Origin: Beaufortia kweichowensis
Lineage: Eukaryota; Chordata; Actinopteri; Cypriniformes; Gastromyzontidae
Assembly (NCBI GenBank): GCA_019155185.1
Contig: CM032817.1
Location: 6,406,034 to 6,470,033 of the forward strand
Direction: 5' to 3'
Length of the DNA stretch: 64,000 nucleotides
Each line of letters starts with the position of its first letter. Positions within the stretch are counted from its first letter, which is position 1. The notes beneath the pieces are model-generated. The model did not search any database. It had not been told where the DNA came from and saw nothing but the letters and a program-made list of their open reading frames with translations. Positions 25,246 through 38,720 of the stretch are shown here, piece after piece. A program made the position numbers and the translations under genes.

Positions 25246-28200
25246 CTCCATTTATTTATCTGAAAAGTAGCCACGTAATAAGCTGGATAACGAACAGTTG
25301 GTTGGTCATTATAGCAAAATAATCAGCAGGGTCTCGATCAGCCTGCCACCTGACCTGATATTTCATGCATAGAAAAAAAAATCCTATGCACACTATAGAT
25401 ATTATTATTCTGGAGTTATTTTAAACCAGTCCATGCTTCAGATACACTGCTATTCCCTCACACAATATATCTGCAATATATCTGCAATATATATCCATAT
25501 AATATACACTGCCATTCCCTCAAACACACTAAGAACTATAAAGATGAGCAGATGTGAATTAAGATGTTTGATGTTAATGGTATCCCTCTGAAAATCTCAT
25601 TAGTTCAAACACAGGCAAACGCAGAAAAAGCCTTTTTTACGGCTTGACATTACAATTCATGAGAGAAATTTGCCGATAATGTTTGTCCATTGATATATAA
25701 TGTGTTATAGTACATAAATGCCTGCCGAGATAAAATTTTCCATTTATCTTCATGAGTGGATGAATGTCAAAATGGAAATGCGCATCTCTGACTATTAGCT
25801 TTCTGAGAGGTTAATGTTTGATCTGACATTTACTATCAAGTTAAAAGTTTGACAGTGCGCCTCCTATTGGTTTCAAAACACATCAATCAATTCTGTCAGA
25901 GAAGGCGAAGACCTTCCAGTTGTCATTGAATGATACTTTAAATGATTAATAGCTGGACAAAACCAATCGATTTTCGTGGGAAAATGGGTGTGATAGTGGG
26001 AAAAATCATGATCATTTAGATGGATAGAGATACAAAAAGGAGGAAAAAAATATCACAACTATCAACTGCAAGAAAGCTTAGCATTCAACAAAAAAAGATA
26101 TAATAAATTTCTCCAGGGAAGAAAATTAATTCTGCAATACAACAATCATTCAGCCATTACAAAGATGCTTTGTAGCCGTTCATGTGAAAAGCAACAGCAT
26201 TCCAGATGTGTATAGGTTTAACTTCTATCCATCAGGATATACATGCAGTATGGCATTCTGCCCATGACAGCTTACTGACAGGTTTAAAAATCACTAATTC
26301 AAAGTGACCCTTTCTGCTTCATCTTCTGCACTGATATTTTTGGCTAGAAAACTGTATGACAAGGGCACTGCAGCTGTTGTTGCAATTAGATCCATATGTT
26401 TACTATTAATTTATGTTAAAAACAAATGCACAGGCTTCAGGCTGTATACTCAACATAGCATAAATTCAGCGCATCACTTTAAATTAGTAGTAATAATAAA
26501 GCAAAGAGGTGATGGGTGACAAAGCACAAGTTTCAAAGTCAACTTACAAAGTCACTGCAATAAAAATATATAGATAGATAGATAGTGGTTCATTGGCTAA
26601 CTATCTGCCAAAGACTAACTATCTGTCAATTCATGAGCACATCAGCCCAAGTCTAGCCTTGTTGAACAACAGGATGCTGCAGTCTCAGAAAACACAGGTG
26701 TTATCTCAGGGCAGAAAACCCCAGGCGGTCTGACATGTATTCTTATCACATTTCCCACAATCCTTCGGGCAGATGAAGGAACGTTAAGAGACAGAATGGA
26801 ATGAAGGAGTCCAAATGCCCAAGGAAGTGAGATAATTGTGTGTAGTACTCGGCATCCGCTGTAATATCCTGGGCAAACAAATCTAATGAAAATACTGACT
26901 GATCCAACACAAAGTTGATGAAGCAGACAAACGGACAATTCCAACAATCACAAAAACAATTTCTAGAAAACAGCAGCCTGCAGGTGACTTCGGTTTAACA
27001 CATCAGAAGTTGAACTAATGTTAAAAAAAAGTTGTGTAAATGCTGGTGAAAGAAAAAAGAAATATTTTATCAGACTTTATAAAGTTCAGGGTGAATACGA
27101 TTGTGTGTGTGCACAGGAGAGAGTTACGGGCGATGTTGTATATTCTAGGCGCTTCCATCTGACGCTTGGCAAGTCACGAGTCATGGGCCGAGAGTCAAGA
27201 ACCCATATGGTTGTTTCTAGGGGTTTGAAGCAGAAGGTGAGAGAGGGAAATCTGTGCAACCCAGGGCCTTGGAGCAGAGAGGTGTCTGTAAGCATTCACA
27301 TGACAGGTTGTGACCTTTTAGATAAAACAGGGGTCATTGCTGATGTCAACAATGATGTAAGGCACATGCAAAACTACATAAAACAAATAAGCAACTCTAA
27401 ATTTGGTGAACGATTACATATAATTTTGGGAGGAATCACCAAGTTTTACTTGTACTGAAAGCAAAATTAAAAAACTTTAGTCCAAATTTAAACGCAATCA
27501 TGAATCAAAACCATATGAAACTAACGTGCCAAGCTAAAAAACTTTGGACACACGCGGTCCAAATGTCCAAACCAATAAAGGTTTCACCAGAAATAACAAT
27601 ACAACATCTACCGGCCTAAGCTAATGGCAAAAAACAGAAGCTTGTCTGAACTGTTAAATTTATTAAACAGAATTTGTATTTCTTCACGCACACAAATGCG
27701 TTTATTCGACTTATTTCCAGTTTGGCGGAGAACCTTTCCACTATTCTGCCCTGGAAAAACGACAGTAAGACTTTGAAAAGCCGAATGCTAAAGTGTTCTT
27801 CAGAGCACCTGCACGGTTGAATGGGCTTCAGATGGCAATTAGGAAATGGCCTGTGAAATGACTTGATAACCGTAGACTCCAGAGATGGTGGAGTCCAATT
27901 CATTTAAAGCCGAGTGTTTGCGGCTGCGGGGCTTTGGGGGCAGCGGCTTGCTGATGGTACATTTAAATTAGGCCTTGACCACGGCAGTCTGAAGTTAACC
28001 CTGAACCCTGAAAAACATCATTCAGTGGATGCGGAAAGTGACAGAAACTCTAAAGCCCTCTAATAATACAGTGACATCTGAGTGAACACGGGATAAACTC
28101 TCTCTTCATAGGCTGTCATTCACAAGCACAAGTAAATAAAGAAATACACATCCTTCACAGGAAAATAAAAACAATGGGCTTACTTTAATTTTAAGCAATG

Positions 28201-31200
28201 TTCTTCTAGGTTTGGGTCTTGGCTGTGTGACGGCCCAACAAAACACCTTTAATGTGTTTTTGAATAGAAAACTGCGGATTTAAAAATGATGAGCAGTCAG
28301 AGAAAGAAAGATCAACGATTTGATGAACAGAATCTCAATGTCTCTTTGTGACAGGTGCGATTTCACTGAGGGATGGAAACCTGTGCTGTTTGTCACAAAT
28401 ATGCGTGGAAAAATCTGCTTGTCATCGAGACAAAAGTAAAAAACATTTTCATAGCAGTGCAAAGTACTTACGGCCATTTACCTGTCATTTGCAGGTACAG
28501 TAAAAACTTATTCTTTAACCCTGTGACTACATTTGCTGTTGTCTTCAAAACGTAGTTTCTTAGTTTTGAAACTGAATTAATAGAACCAAATCACAAAATT
28601 AAATAATCTTTCTTGCCATGGATTTAGTTTTTATTAATGACATCTATTCTAATCAACCACGGAAATAGCATTCTGTCTCACATTAAACTTCTGTTTCACA
28701 TTAATGCAAATGGAGATGCTGTAATGTGGTATCAAAACAGAAACTGAATGGACATGGAGATAAGCTAATTGGTCTCCTAACAGAGCACATTCTCAGATCC
28801 ATCATATAATTGCATTGCTGTGTGACAGAAGCTCTTCACGTCCTGGAAACAAGAGATATTTACATTCTGACTATTGAGATCAGTGTCAAACAAAGCTCGC
28901 TGTCCTCATTACAGCGACGGCCAATGACATCACATGCTGCTAAACTGATTAGCGGTGAAACTGGAGATGCTTTTGATCTATACAACACAAGACACAATAG
29001 TAAACAAAACATCTTTTTTGGTCTATATTTATTACATTCATTGTATTCAGCATCTCTTTTTCTCACTAACCTTCAACATTCTTTGTTGTAACAATCTTTT
29101 CTAATTTTGCTTTATGGTTAATTCATCCCCAAAAATCTCAACCCAAACATCATTGCATGTGATGTCACGGCCTGTTCCTAAAGCTGGTATTAAAAGAGGA
29201 CTACGTAGTGATCAAATCTAATCACTGGCCAGTTAAAAGCCTATTTTTTGTTCTAGTGGCATAATTGGTGGAGGGCATGATGTGTGATTAAGTGGCAAGT
29301 CTGATCTGACACCTTATAGACATTTTCAATTCACACTTGGCATTTCATTAAAATCTGAAAGTGCCTAATGAAAAGTAAATGCGTTGCTGCAGCAGTTACA
29401 TTATCATTGTTAATTTTTGAAGGATTACATTTTTATCCGATGTTATTTGCAGTCATGCCATTCCCAGGGCCCACAGCTAATCATGTTTTACATTTATTTA
29501 CAAAGTCATTCACGGGCAGCTGAATTTAACAGTGTCATCAGGGGACTACAAACATTGCATTATTGAAATACTTGATTTTTATAATTATACAGGAAAATTA
29601 TACAGGTGTGCCATTATTACATTACACACTGATATGAACTGCTTTAATACACAACATCAGCGCTGATTAATTGTTTTAATACAATCTTAAAACAATTAAA
29701 ACAATTAAGATTTTGCCATAACTTGTTAAAGATCTACAAATCCTACATTCACAATAAGGAAATGTTGTTTATATTGGCTGTCTGACTCTCCAAAGAAATT
29801 TTTGATTGTGATTTTCTTATGTTCATTGCTGGCTTTTTTACTCATTGAAATATCTTGAGGCCACTAGTCACATTACTACATTTATAAACAACTTCATCAA
29901 CTTTCCCTGAGAATTATCTTGTTTCAATGGGCCTTGTGTCTATGCAGGCTCATTCTAGAGTAATGAACACCATCCAGGTTAATTACCCACAAACCCACCT
30001 CACTTAAACGACTTGGTCCTGAGCTATTGTGCTCCCAAACAGCCGTAATGACACATTTTCTCAGTAAAACAGGTATAGAAAGATTTCACACAGACATGTT
30101 GACCATACACACTTACTCATCTATACAAACACCTGAATTTTTAATTATGTTAATTTAGTCAAAAGACATCTCAAAAGACAAAACGTTGCCCATAAATTCC
30201 TCTGTTTAAAGGGATGACATAAGCCATTTAAATAAAACAAATCGATCAGACAGATATTAAAACGACATGCTTAAACTGAACACAGCACATTGCTCAACAC
30301 TGATTTAAAAACAACACCATTTGCAGTGAACAAACAGGGAAAATACATTTTTCTTTTTTCAATGAATCTTTCGAGATCCTGCATTCATGCGGGGGCAATT
30401 TTAATATCCTGTTTTACGGTGAATGAGTATCTGGGCTCTATCCAAATTGTACGGTTCATCTTCCTGTTTTGCAAAAAACAGCATCTCGCACTAAAACAAA
30501 TGTTAGATCAGGCAATCAATATCAGCGTGCAACAAACGACAGACCATACTGTCTTGAAAAATAATCTACGTTTACCAATGCTAACCACCTGTCAGATAAT
30601 AAAATGAATTTTTTTGCCTTTACACAAAAGAATGGACACTCTGCTTTGGGGTGGGCAGAGAGAAAGAGAGAGAGCTTATAGAAAAGAAGATTGATCTTGA
30701 TGCTTCTTTTTCCATCTACCGCGAGATGAATCATAATCGCCTAAAGGCCTTAATCATGTGTAGAATCGTGGAAAAAAAATAAAGAACACAGACATAAAGA
30801 GAAAAAGAGAGCCGGCGTATGAGAAGAAAAATGCTCTCTGGTGATTGAGCATTGATCGCTATGGAAGGAAACCTATTGCTTTCCCTGTTTCTGCCTCACA
30901 TTTCATACAGACGGCTATGAAACACAGAAAGCAGTGACGTCAGGACCAATCAGCTCGCAGGAATATGACACAAGGGCTAATTACCAATAAAGAAGGATGA
31001 CAAGAAGCGAACAGGGCCATATGAAAAAGAGAGTTGTGGAGGGGGATGGATATGGGTTCTAATCCAATGTTGACAGTGTCAGAGGGTGGTGATATTTTCA
31101 AGGGATGAACTAATGCACTGAACTTTAACAACCCCCCTTCACATCACTTCATGCTATGGGTTCAGCCTGGCCTTCATACACCAGAAACCACAGTCTGTAT

Positions 31201-32049
31201 GATAATCCTGTCCAAACCAATAAACATCTTGTGAAAGCAGTTGAGTCGATGATATACAAATAGTGGTGACAGTAAATTGAAGAGAAGCAACAGGGCTGCT
31301 GCCGCTGAACAGCACGAGAATTATGCTCCCGTAGCCACAGTCGATAATTGTCGCAGGGCTGAAACTTAAACAAGTCAATATGTGATAAAATAAATAGACA
31401 TATTTACTTTTAAATACACATTGCTATTGCTAACCATTCTAAAGAGAAAAAGATATGCAAAGATTTTTGCAATCTTTCATCAGATTAAAATTTAAATAAA
31501 ATTAAAATAATCAAAAAGAAAAATGTTAAAAATAGTCAGAAAAGTTATTTAGTTGCATAGTTAAATGTAATTTTTCTCAGTGTCCAACCATAGAAACAAT
31601 AGGAATATTTGTATCAGTCCTCTAAATTACACAAAGAAAGATTCAGACTTCAGACCTATGCAAATACTCAAGAGTTAAATTACACTAAATAATTAAACCT
31701 GGTCTCTGTTGTTTCTGGTCTGCAGTTACAGCTTTTATTCCCTTATCAGAACCAATGCAAAGATAAGTCTAGGTAATTAGCAAGCTGGCCAAAATCTGAT
31801 CTGGTTCAGGAAGTCTTCGGTAGACTTTCCATTTGTTCATGTCAGCAGGCAACACAGATAACTACGGTTGCTGGACTGTTGATGTTTTATCTCTAACACT
31901 TGGGAAGTTTAAACAGAAGACTGTGATAAAGAGAAAGAAGGGACAAGAGGTTGTTATATACTAAAGAGAGCTATGGGTAAATACCAAGAGCAGATGATAT
32001 GCTATGATATTCTTTTTTGTCCTGCTCTATCAGCATTTCTCAAGACCGT

Positions 32050-32420
32050 TTTTCCATTCTTAACCTCCGGGGCTTTAACAGGAAACCCCTGTTCGCCAAA
32101 TAGCTCCTGATGGACAAGCAATGAAACCAGGGGCCACCACTTAAGGGCCTAATGACGGGCCGATAAGAAGCCGCTCCGGGGCCGCGCTGTCATTACCTGC
32201 CCGGGCATCTGGATTGATGAAACAAAGCTAAAATCTCATATCAAGCCGCTCTCTTCCCATTAGCAGCTCATTTCCCTTCGGACCCAAATTGAGTTTTGCC
32301 GTTTAATATTCAGAGGCTTCGGTACCCTGTGCTTGTTGTCGTCTGACATTACTCATCATTTAAGTGGCGAATATTAGATTGTGTTGCTCATCTTCACTTT
32401 ATAAGCAGTCGATGAGAATA
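32050..32420. promoter_or_regulatory. Candidate conserved non-coding element
   Basis: A 370-bp block, clearly richer in GC than its surroundings and free of repeats, without a long open frame. It contains ggccgataagaag, cattacctgcccgggc, tctggattgatgaaac and homeodomain-type cattagcag words. Blocks like this in deserts next to developmental genes are often enhancers. Conservation cannot be tested here, so this is a hypothesis. Confidence 0.3.
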
Positions 32421-34308
32421 GAAGATAAATCTCATGAGGATGTTGCAGATCTCTGGCGATTTATTACAGACAAAACAAACGAGTGAGCGGGAGAAAGTTT
32501 GAAATAAACTTATGTTTAGACTTTGGTTTTAGAATGACTTATTTTGTTGTAGAAATTCCCAAAGGTACCAAAAGGGGGCACTTTACGAAGAATGGCACGA
32601 GAAGCCACAGAGCAAATAACAGTGAAATCTAGTTTAAGAAATTGCATGCACACACAAACCCTCCCCTTGAATCAGTCTGTGCACGCTGTGAAAGGCACTT
32701 TCGGTCAAACCTGTGTTTGATAAATGGCTAGCAATCTAAATCCCAAGATGCAATAGAGAGGTAAACAATTCTCAAGGAAGCATCAAGTATAGAACACTTC
32801 TGCTGTGCTTATTACGGTTGTTTAGTGCACCAGACAGGAGCAGATAACAGAGGAGTGCTAAATGTATGAAACTGTCAATTTAGAGATTAAAAAAATAAAT
32901 GAAAAGTAAAATTAAAAGTAACTCTTCTATCTAGACCTGATGTGATAAAATGACCTTGCAAATCAGCTGCATTTTAATACAAATTAATAGTCTCAAGAAC
33001 ACTAAATACTCTTCAAGTTAATGCATTTTTTTAATCATTTCATATTGCTTACTAAATAAACTTACAAAAGACTGACAATCATACTAAATAACTAATGGCA
33101 TTGAAAGCCAATCAAACATAAGCTCAATGGAAGCAAGAAAAATGGTGTTACTTTCTAATTTCAAAATTTTTTTTCTGTATTGCAAATTCTCTCACCTTAA
33201 TTGTGAAACACTCGCCCGCTAAAACCAATCTAGACACAGAGACAGCTACAGTATATCGATGATGCTATAAATCGTGCTATGAAGTTCAACGTGAAATTTA
33301 ATTTGAAAAAAACAGCAACAGGTGTTAACAATATGGTGCCTGAACAAACAAATTATCTCGGAGTAATTGAGATATTAAATCTCATTTTTTTAACTCATGT
33401 CTCCCACTCTCACTATATCTCTATCTCTCTTTCTCAATTAGGCGAGTTTTAGAGATTCTATTAAAGCGAGGGCATAATCGAGAGGAGTGATGTGGGAGGG
33501 AGTAATACGAGACTGGCTAATCTGTTTGTGATTAGTGAGCTAATTTACAATATCTCCAGCCATCATTCTCTCCAACAAAAGAAAACAACAGCCCTTAAAA
33601 ACTTGTTGGTATTACCTTCATCTAAAGTGGCAACGCTGTTGTATATATCGGGAAGCCTTATAGCTTCAGTTAATCCAGAAACAGCAGTACTGCCTTAACA
33701 CACTTAAGTACCAAATGATTTCCTGTAAATGTATGTGTCTTTACAGCAAGAGCCACACTAGTTTATGAATGCGTAAGGCTAACATATCCGTACTAAAAGC
33801 CAAAAAAGCCAAACTAAACTTCTTTGAGACCTGGTAAGGCAATGTCAAATCCTTAAATGATTTTGACAACCCAGACCTATAATCAGACTGTTTATGTCTT
33901 AGTCATCAACCAATTTTTAACTGGTTTTCTAAGGGTTATTCTTAAATGATCACATCTGCTTCCTCCCAAAACTGCATGCGATTACATCCTTGGCTGAATG
34001 TTATGCCAAATATTCGGCACATGCTACAACCGAACTGCTTTGCAACACAATGGCTATGAGCGGGGAGGACAATATGCCCACACAAATGAAAATATGCTGA
34101 ATTTTAACGAATCATTAGAGGCACTCAACAGAGCTTGTGCGGCAGAAGGAGGAAGACAAACATTATTCAGACTTTTGATTGTAATTACATGCTAGCACAG
34201 AAGGCAGGCAGACACACGCATTTGTGTGATTTAGACATGACGGTGGCATGGCTCGTGCCTCGTCCATTATCCGCTGGTGCACGAATGAGGTGATTAAATG
34301 ATAACCAG

Positions 34309-34336
34309 AGGATTCAACGTAATAAATAAATAAATC
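34309..34336. repeat. Short (AATA)n tract
   Basis: About four tandem AAAT units (ataaataaataaat). Confidence 0.7.
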
Positions 34337-36086
34337 ACTCCCTTTGGTTTGACAAAGCAGACACATGACTGCAGACTGCAGATTCCATCGCCGTGGTAAC
34401 CTGGGTCTGTGGGCTCTTATAGGCTCGCTTTCAAGTGATGTGATTTTAGAATAAGATGATGAATGGCGGGATGGATTGTAATGCAGAGTGTCATCACATT
34501 CACTGGAGACTCCAAATTTGCAAAATGCTATTTGAACAAACAATCTCACGCACCAATTTATCCTATTTCTTGCTCAGAAATGTTTTAAGATGATCGTTTT
34601 TGAAGACTTAAAACCTTCTATGTAATATCTAAATCTATGTATATCTTTATACCGACGTGTATTTCTACTTCTATATGTATCACTCTATATCTACATATCC
34701 ATCCACCCATCCATCTACCCAGAGAAATACTAACCAGTTTGCAGCAGATGTGCAGTATTTTTAATGCATTTCTTTGTCTTATCTCTTAAATCTGTGATTC
34801 AAGGCCCCAGCCAAGTGTCCTAAAATGCATTAGTTTCTAATTACTTAATTTCTAAGAGTCTCTCGGATAACTGTTATGATAATACAGCGAGTGAAGACAC
34901 AGGCACAGTGCGTTCCAAAATCTATTTCTGCACTGACCCGGCTCATCCATTGCCACTATATATCTGAGCTACACACAGTCTTCAAACACACACCGCTGAA
35001 GAACAACCACAGATGGCATCTGAATCTTGTGCATCACTGTGATGGGAGAATTCATGGCACAGAAGGATAGGAGCCAGCAAATGCCAGCGTTCCAACCTGC
35101 AGCGCACACGCTCCTGCCTCCCACGCGCTCCACTAAAACAGCTATATCTAATTATTCTTAATGAAACCCTCCATCTCAGTCACGGACACCACAGTGTGCA
35201 GGGTATACAAGGGTGGATGGATGATGCTTGGTCACAGCTGTGTCTCAGTTTTCCGTGTTGAATCTTTAAAGGAACAGTTGACCCGCTTTCAACTGTGGCA
35301 CACAAAATTTTCCTTTTGGAAGAAACACCCAGGCTTCCCTTTTTCATACAAAGACCATTTCATATTTATCAAATACTTAAAAGATCAGACTTAAGCAAAC
35401 ACACACATGAATCTAAAATAGATAATTCTCTCATGAGCATTTAAGGTGAGTTAGATAGCTATCCTGAGACTGTACAGTATGCAGTCGACCATAAACATAT
35501 CCTCACTAACTTATGCATACACACACAGCAATATAAACGAATTCTTTCCAATTCTACTGATATGACAATATTTAGGATCGCTGTGGGAATTTACTAAATG
35601 ACATTAAAGCACATACAAATCAGTTTCTTTAAAACAGCATGTAAAATTACATTTGCATTTCCAGAGGGAAATACCAGTGCTGGTGATACAGCAAATGAAT
35701 AGAGTTTAAAAGAATAATTTTCTTGTTAAACTTTACACTTGCAAAAGCTTTTACCACTTGCAAAAACCATCATTGCTGTTGGTTAGCCAATACGCTGAAT
35801 GGCATGTTTGCCAGTAAATATGTTTATTTATGTTTTGTGCTAGCATGTATTGATAAATGAATATCAATATTTAATTGTATAAAATTTACAAAAAGCAAAA
35901 GTAGATAACAATATAATTTAATAAAACTTATTTTATAGGCTAATTTAGTTGTTAAGTATTATATTATATTTGTATTGCTAAGTTATATTTAAGTGTTAGG
36001 GGTTTTGATGTTTGAGAAACAAACACTAGCAAACACTGTATAAACAGCGTCATTTTCTGTTGCAATCTCTCTTTACAATGAATATA

Positions 36087-36110
36087 GTTATATATATATA
36101 TATATATATT
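36087..36110. repeat. (TA)n microsatellite
   Basis: About twelve TA units. Confidence 0.9.
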
Positions 36111-37359
36111 GATTTTGTGTAACGCCTACTGGAGTATATTCTTAACAAGCCTCCTTTTGCAAAAATGACTGGAAGACAAGCCACAATTGTTTGATCCCAT
36201 TTCACACTGCATATATTATTCTCAGGTTTTTCATTTCTAAAGTGGATATATTTTTCAGTACATTTCACAGTTTGAGACACGTTTCTCTGCTGTTTTGCAC
36301 TTCTATTTGTGGTCACTGCATGCTAGTGAATACTGTCATCAGCTGTGCAGAAAGAACTTGAGAAAAATGAGGGTGGTGAAGGAAAAAAAAGAAGGAAGAA
36401 GTAGTAATGAAAAAAGAAAAAGCTGACACTGAGGGCGCTATAAAAAGGACAGATGATGGGAGAGAGAGAGAAATGAGTTGATATATTGTGTGGACTTTTG
36501 CACATTTTAAATAATGTCTCGCACATAAAGCCCAGCCAGTCATGAAATTAGGCTTTTACTGTTTCTACAGCAAACACTGAGACTATCAGCGCCAGCCTTG
36601 GACTGCCAATATCTGCAAGATGTTATAGTACAAAAACACACATTCCCTGAGACAATAGTGTTGAATAAATGCCCGTCTCAGTTAATAATATCTTTGGAAT
36701 GAATATTTGGAAAATATAGCATGCTGAAAATCATACTGCACAGAAAAAGATTATAATCATCTTGTAGGGTCTCGGGTTTGGGTATAGCTAAACGTTACAA
36801 AATAGTATTCATAAATTATTAAATATTAATAATTAATTTTTAACATTGACATTAAATGGCTCCAATACAGGTCAAGTTGTGTCACTGGATTTTTCTTCTT
36901 TTTAGCTCTATTGTACATACTATAATAGATGTTTTTCCAGGTAAACAGGGACATCCTCAAATAAAATGCTAATAAAATCTCATTTAATTTTAATAAACTG
37001 AATAACTTAAAAATGTGGCACATCCTACCCAGAGTACCCTCTCTACCTAAACATTTACTAAATCTATTTTGATTCATTTTACACATTCGGAATTTGATGA
37101 AATCAAGGAGTCAAAACGCTTCATAACCAAGCCCAGCCCAAGAAGAACGAAACCTGTAAAAAGTTTTTATGTACCTCAAACTTAGACTTTTCTTTTTTCC
37201 ACACTTCATTAAATAAAAATGCAATGAATGTGACATTTACATTTCAAAGTGATTTTCATTCTTAACAGCGAAGAAAAAAATACAACTTTCACATAAAGGT
37301 CAATAGACACATCTCTGAGCTCAGGCGTGGGAGAGCGAGCAGAATCTGCGTGTTTATGT

Positions 37360-37391
37360 GTGTGTATATGTATATATGTATATACACACAC
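37360..37391. repeat. Palindromic TG/TA repeat
   Basis: tgtgtgtatatgtatatatg runs into its own near complement tatacacacac, making an almost symmetrical 32-bp sequence. Confidence 0.75.
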
Positions 37392-38329
37392 GTGATGTGT
37401 GAATTGCAATGAGTTTGATTTATGGAGAATTCTCTCCTCCACTCACAAAATCTCTACATCTCACTTTTTGTCTCTCGCTCACTCACTCACGCGCTCTCTC
37501 TTTACTGCAATGCGCTAGTGTGTGAGTGCACAGGCCTCGCTAAGCTTCACTTTCGAGAACACAAACAGCACAGGGATGCAGATATTCACAAAGCTGTCTC
37601 CCTCTCTTAAACATCTCTTCTAATCTTTCTTTTCATTACAATCATCTCATTCTTCCTTTATCCCTCCCTGCTTCCTTGTCCTACGTGACAGCGGCATTTT
37701 AACTTGACGTGTAACAATAGCTGCTGAAAGCGTTTTTCAAACATCCACTGCCAATTGTCACTACGGCTGGATTTCATCTCCTCATAAAAAGATAATCGGT
37801 AACGCTGAGACAGTTTGCCTAATGCATCTTGATCTCTCCTGCAAAAGCCCTTTAGAGTAAACTGTTTTTTGGCATTGTACTGCAATCTTTACAGCTTGAT
37901 TTTATACACGTTTATAGAGGATCAGAACACAGTTGCATTAACAGGCATGCAAATGCATCTTTCAATCTCTCCAAAGAAATGTATTTAAACAATTTAGGTA
38001 GTAATGAACCTACTCACAAAATAAGTTTTATTATACCAGTGCTAGTTGAAGCTCAAAACAAAGTTTAGGCATGCAAAGTCAAATATTCAAATATACAAAA
38101 CGGATCATTTTAGGTGCTTTTAACACTACTGAATATTGATGTCTATTATATTGCAGTACAAATCTGTTGTATTAAAGCAGTAAGTCATTAAAGCCATTAA
38201 GTTCATTCCCCCAGACCCTATTTTAAAATGACTGCAATGCACAACCTTTCCAGGCTTATTGCTTTAATATTTCAGATGTCATTCTCTCTTTCTTTCCTTT
38301 TCTCCCCATCACAAATACACAGCAGGCCC

Positions 38330-38720
38330 TCTCTAAAGGAACTCAGGACCCCCGAGTGTGCTGGAGTGTGACCCCGCTCCATGGGTGATTGTGTGCCCTC
38401 ATTACAAATTACAGAAATACCCCAGTGCAGTAGCAGCAGGACAATTAGTGGCCGGGGAGGACCTAATTATGGCCTTATGATCTCCTTTAATGCCGGAGTC
38501 TGAGTGCACATGCCCGTGGCAATTTTCCTCCCTGTTAATTACGCAATTATTCCATTATTGCAGATTGACTGATAGGCCCGGCCGTGAGTATGACCTCATG
38601 GACTTCGGCAGTGAGGAGAGCTCTTCAGAACAGACAGGGGGGATCACGGCGGCCTCCTGCCCCGCTTTGAGAGTCCACAACGCTGGACAGTTTCAGCTGA
38701 AGGCTTCGCTCTTGATTCTA
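38330..38720. promoter_or_regulatory. Candidate conserved non-coding element
   Basis: A unique, GC-richer block in an AT-rich desert with several homeodomain-type sites (acaattagtggcc, cctaattatggcc, tgttaattacgcaattatt). An acceptor-like ccattattgcag at 38552-38563 precedes an open frame (containing REYDLMDFGSEESSSEQ), so an orphan exon is an alternative. Neither can be settled from sequence alone. Confidence 0.35.

Larger units (their letters stand above)
25246..35260. other. Intergenic, second part; no gene seen
   Basis: Mostly AT-rich unique DNA with short GATA repeats near 26570 and a GA-rich spot near 30655. The longest open frame (27018-27458, 146 codons) has no recognisable domain. 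A GC-richer unique block occurs at 32050-32420. Confidence 0.6.
35261..38270. other. Intergenic, third part; no gene seen
   Basis: AT-rich. Includes a fragment at 35266-35285 (tttaaaggaacagttgaccc) that resembles the end of a common cyprinid repeat, and TA and TG/TA microsatellites at 36087-36110 and 37360-37391. Confidence 0.55.

Noticed and set aside
27018..27458. 146-codon open frame on +
   Set aside because: No recognisable family or motif, no promoter, no neighbouring exon. Treated as chance.
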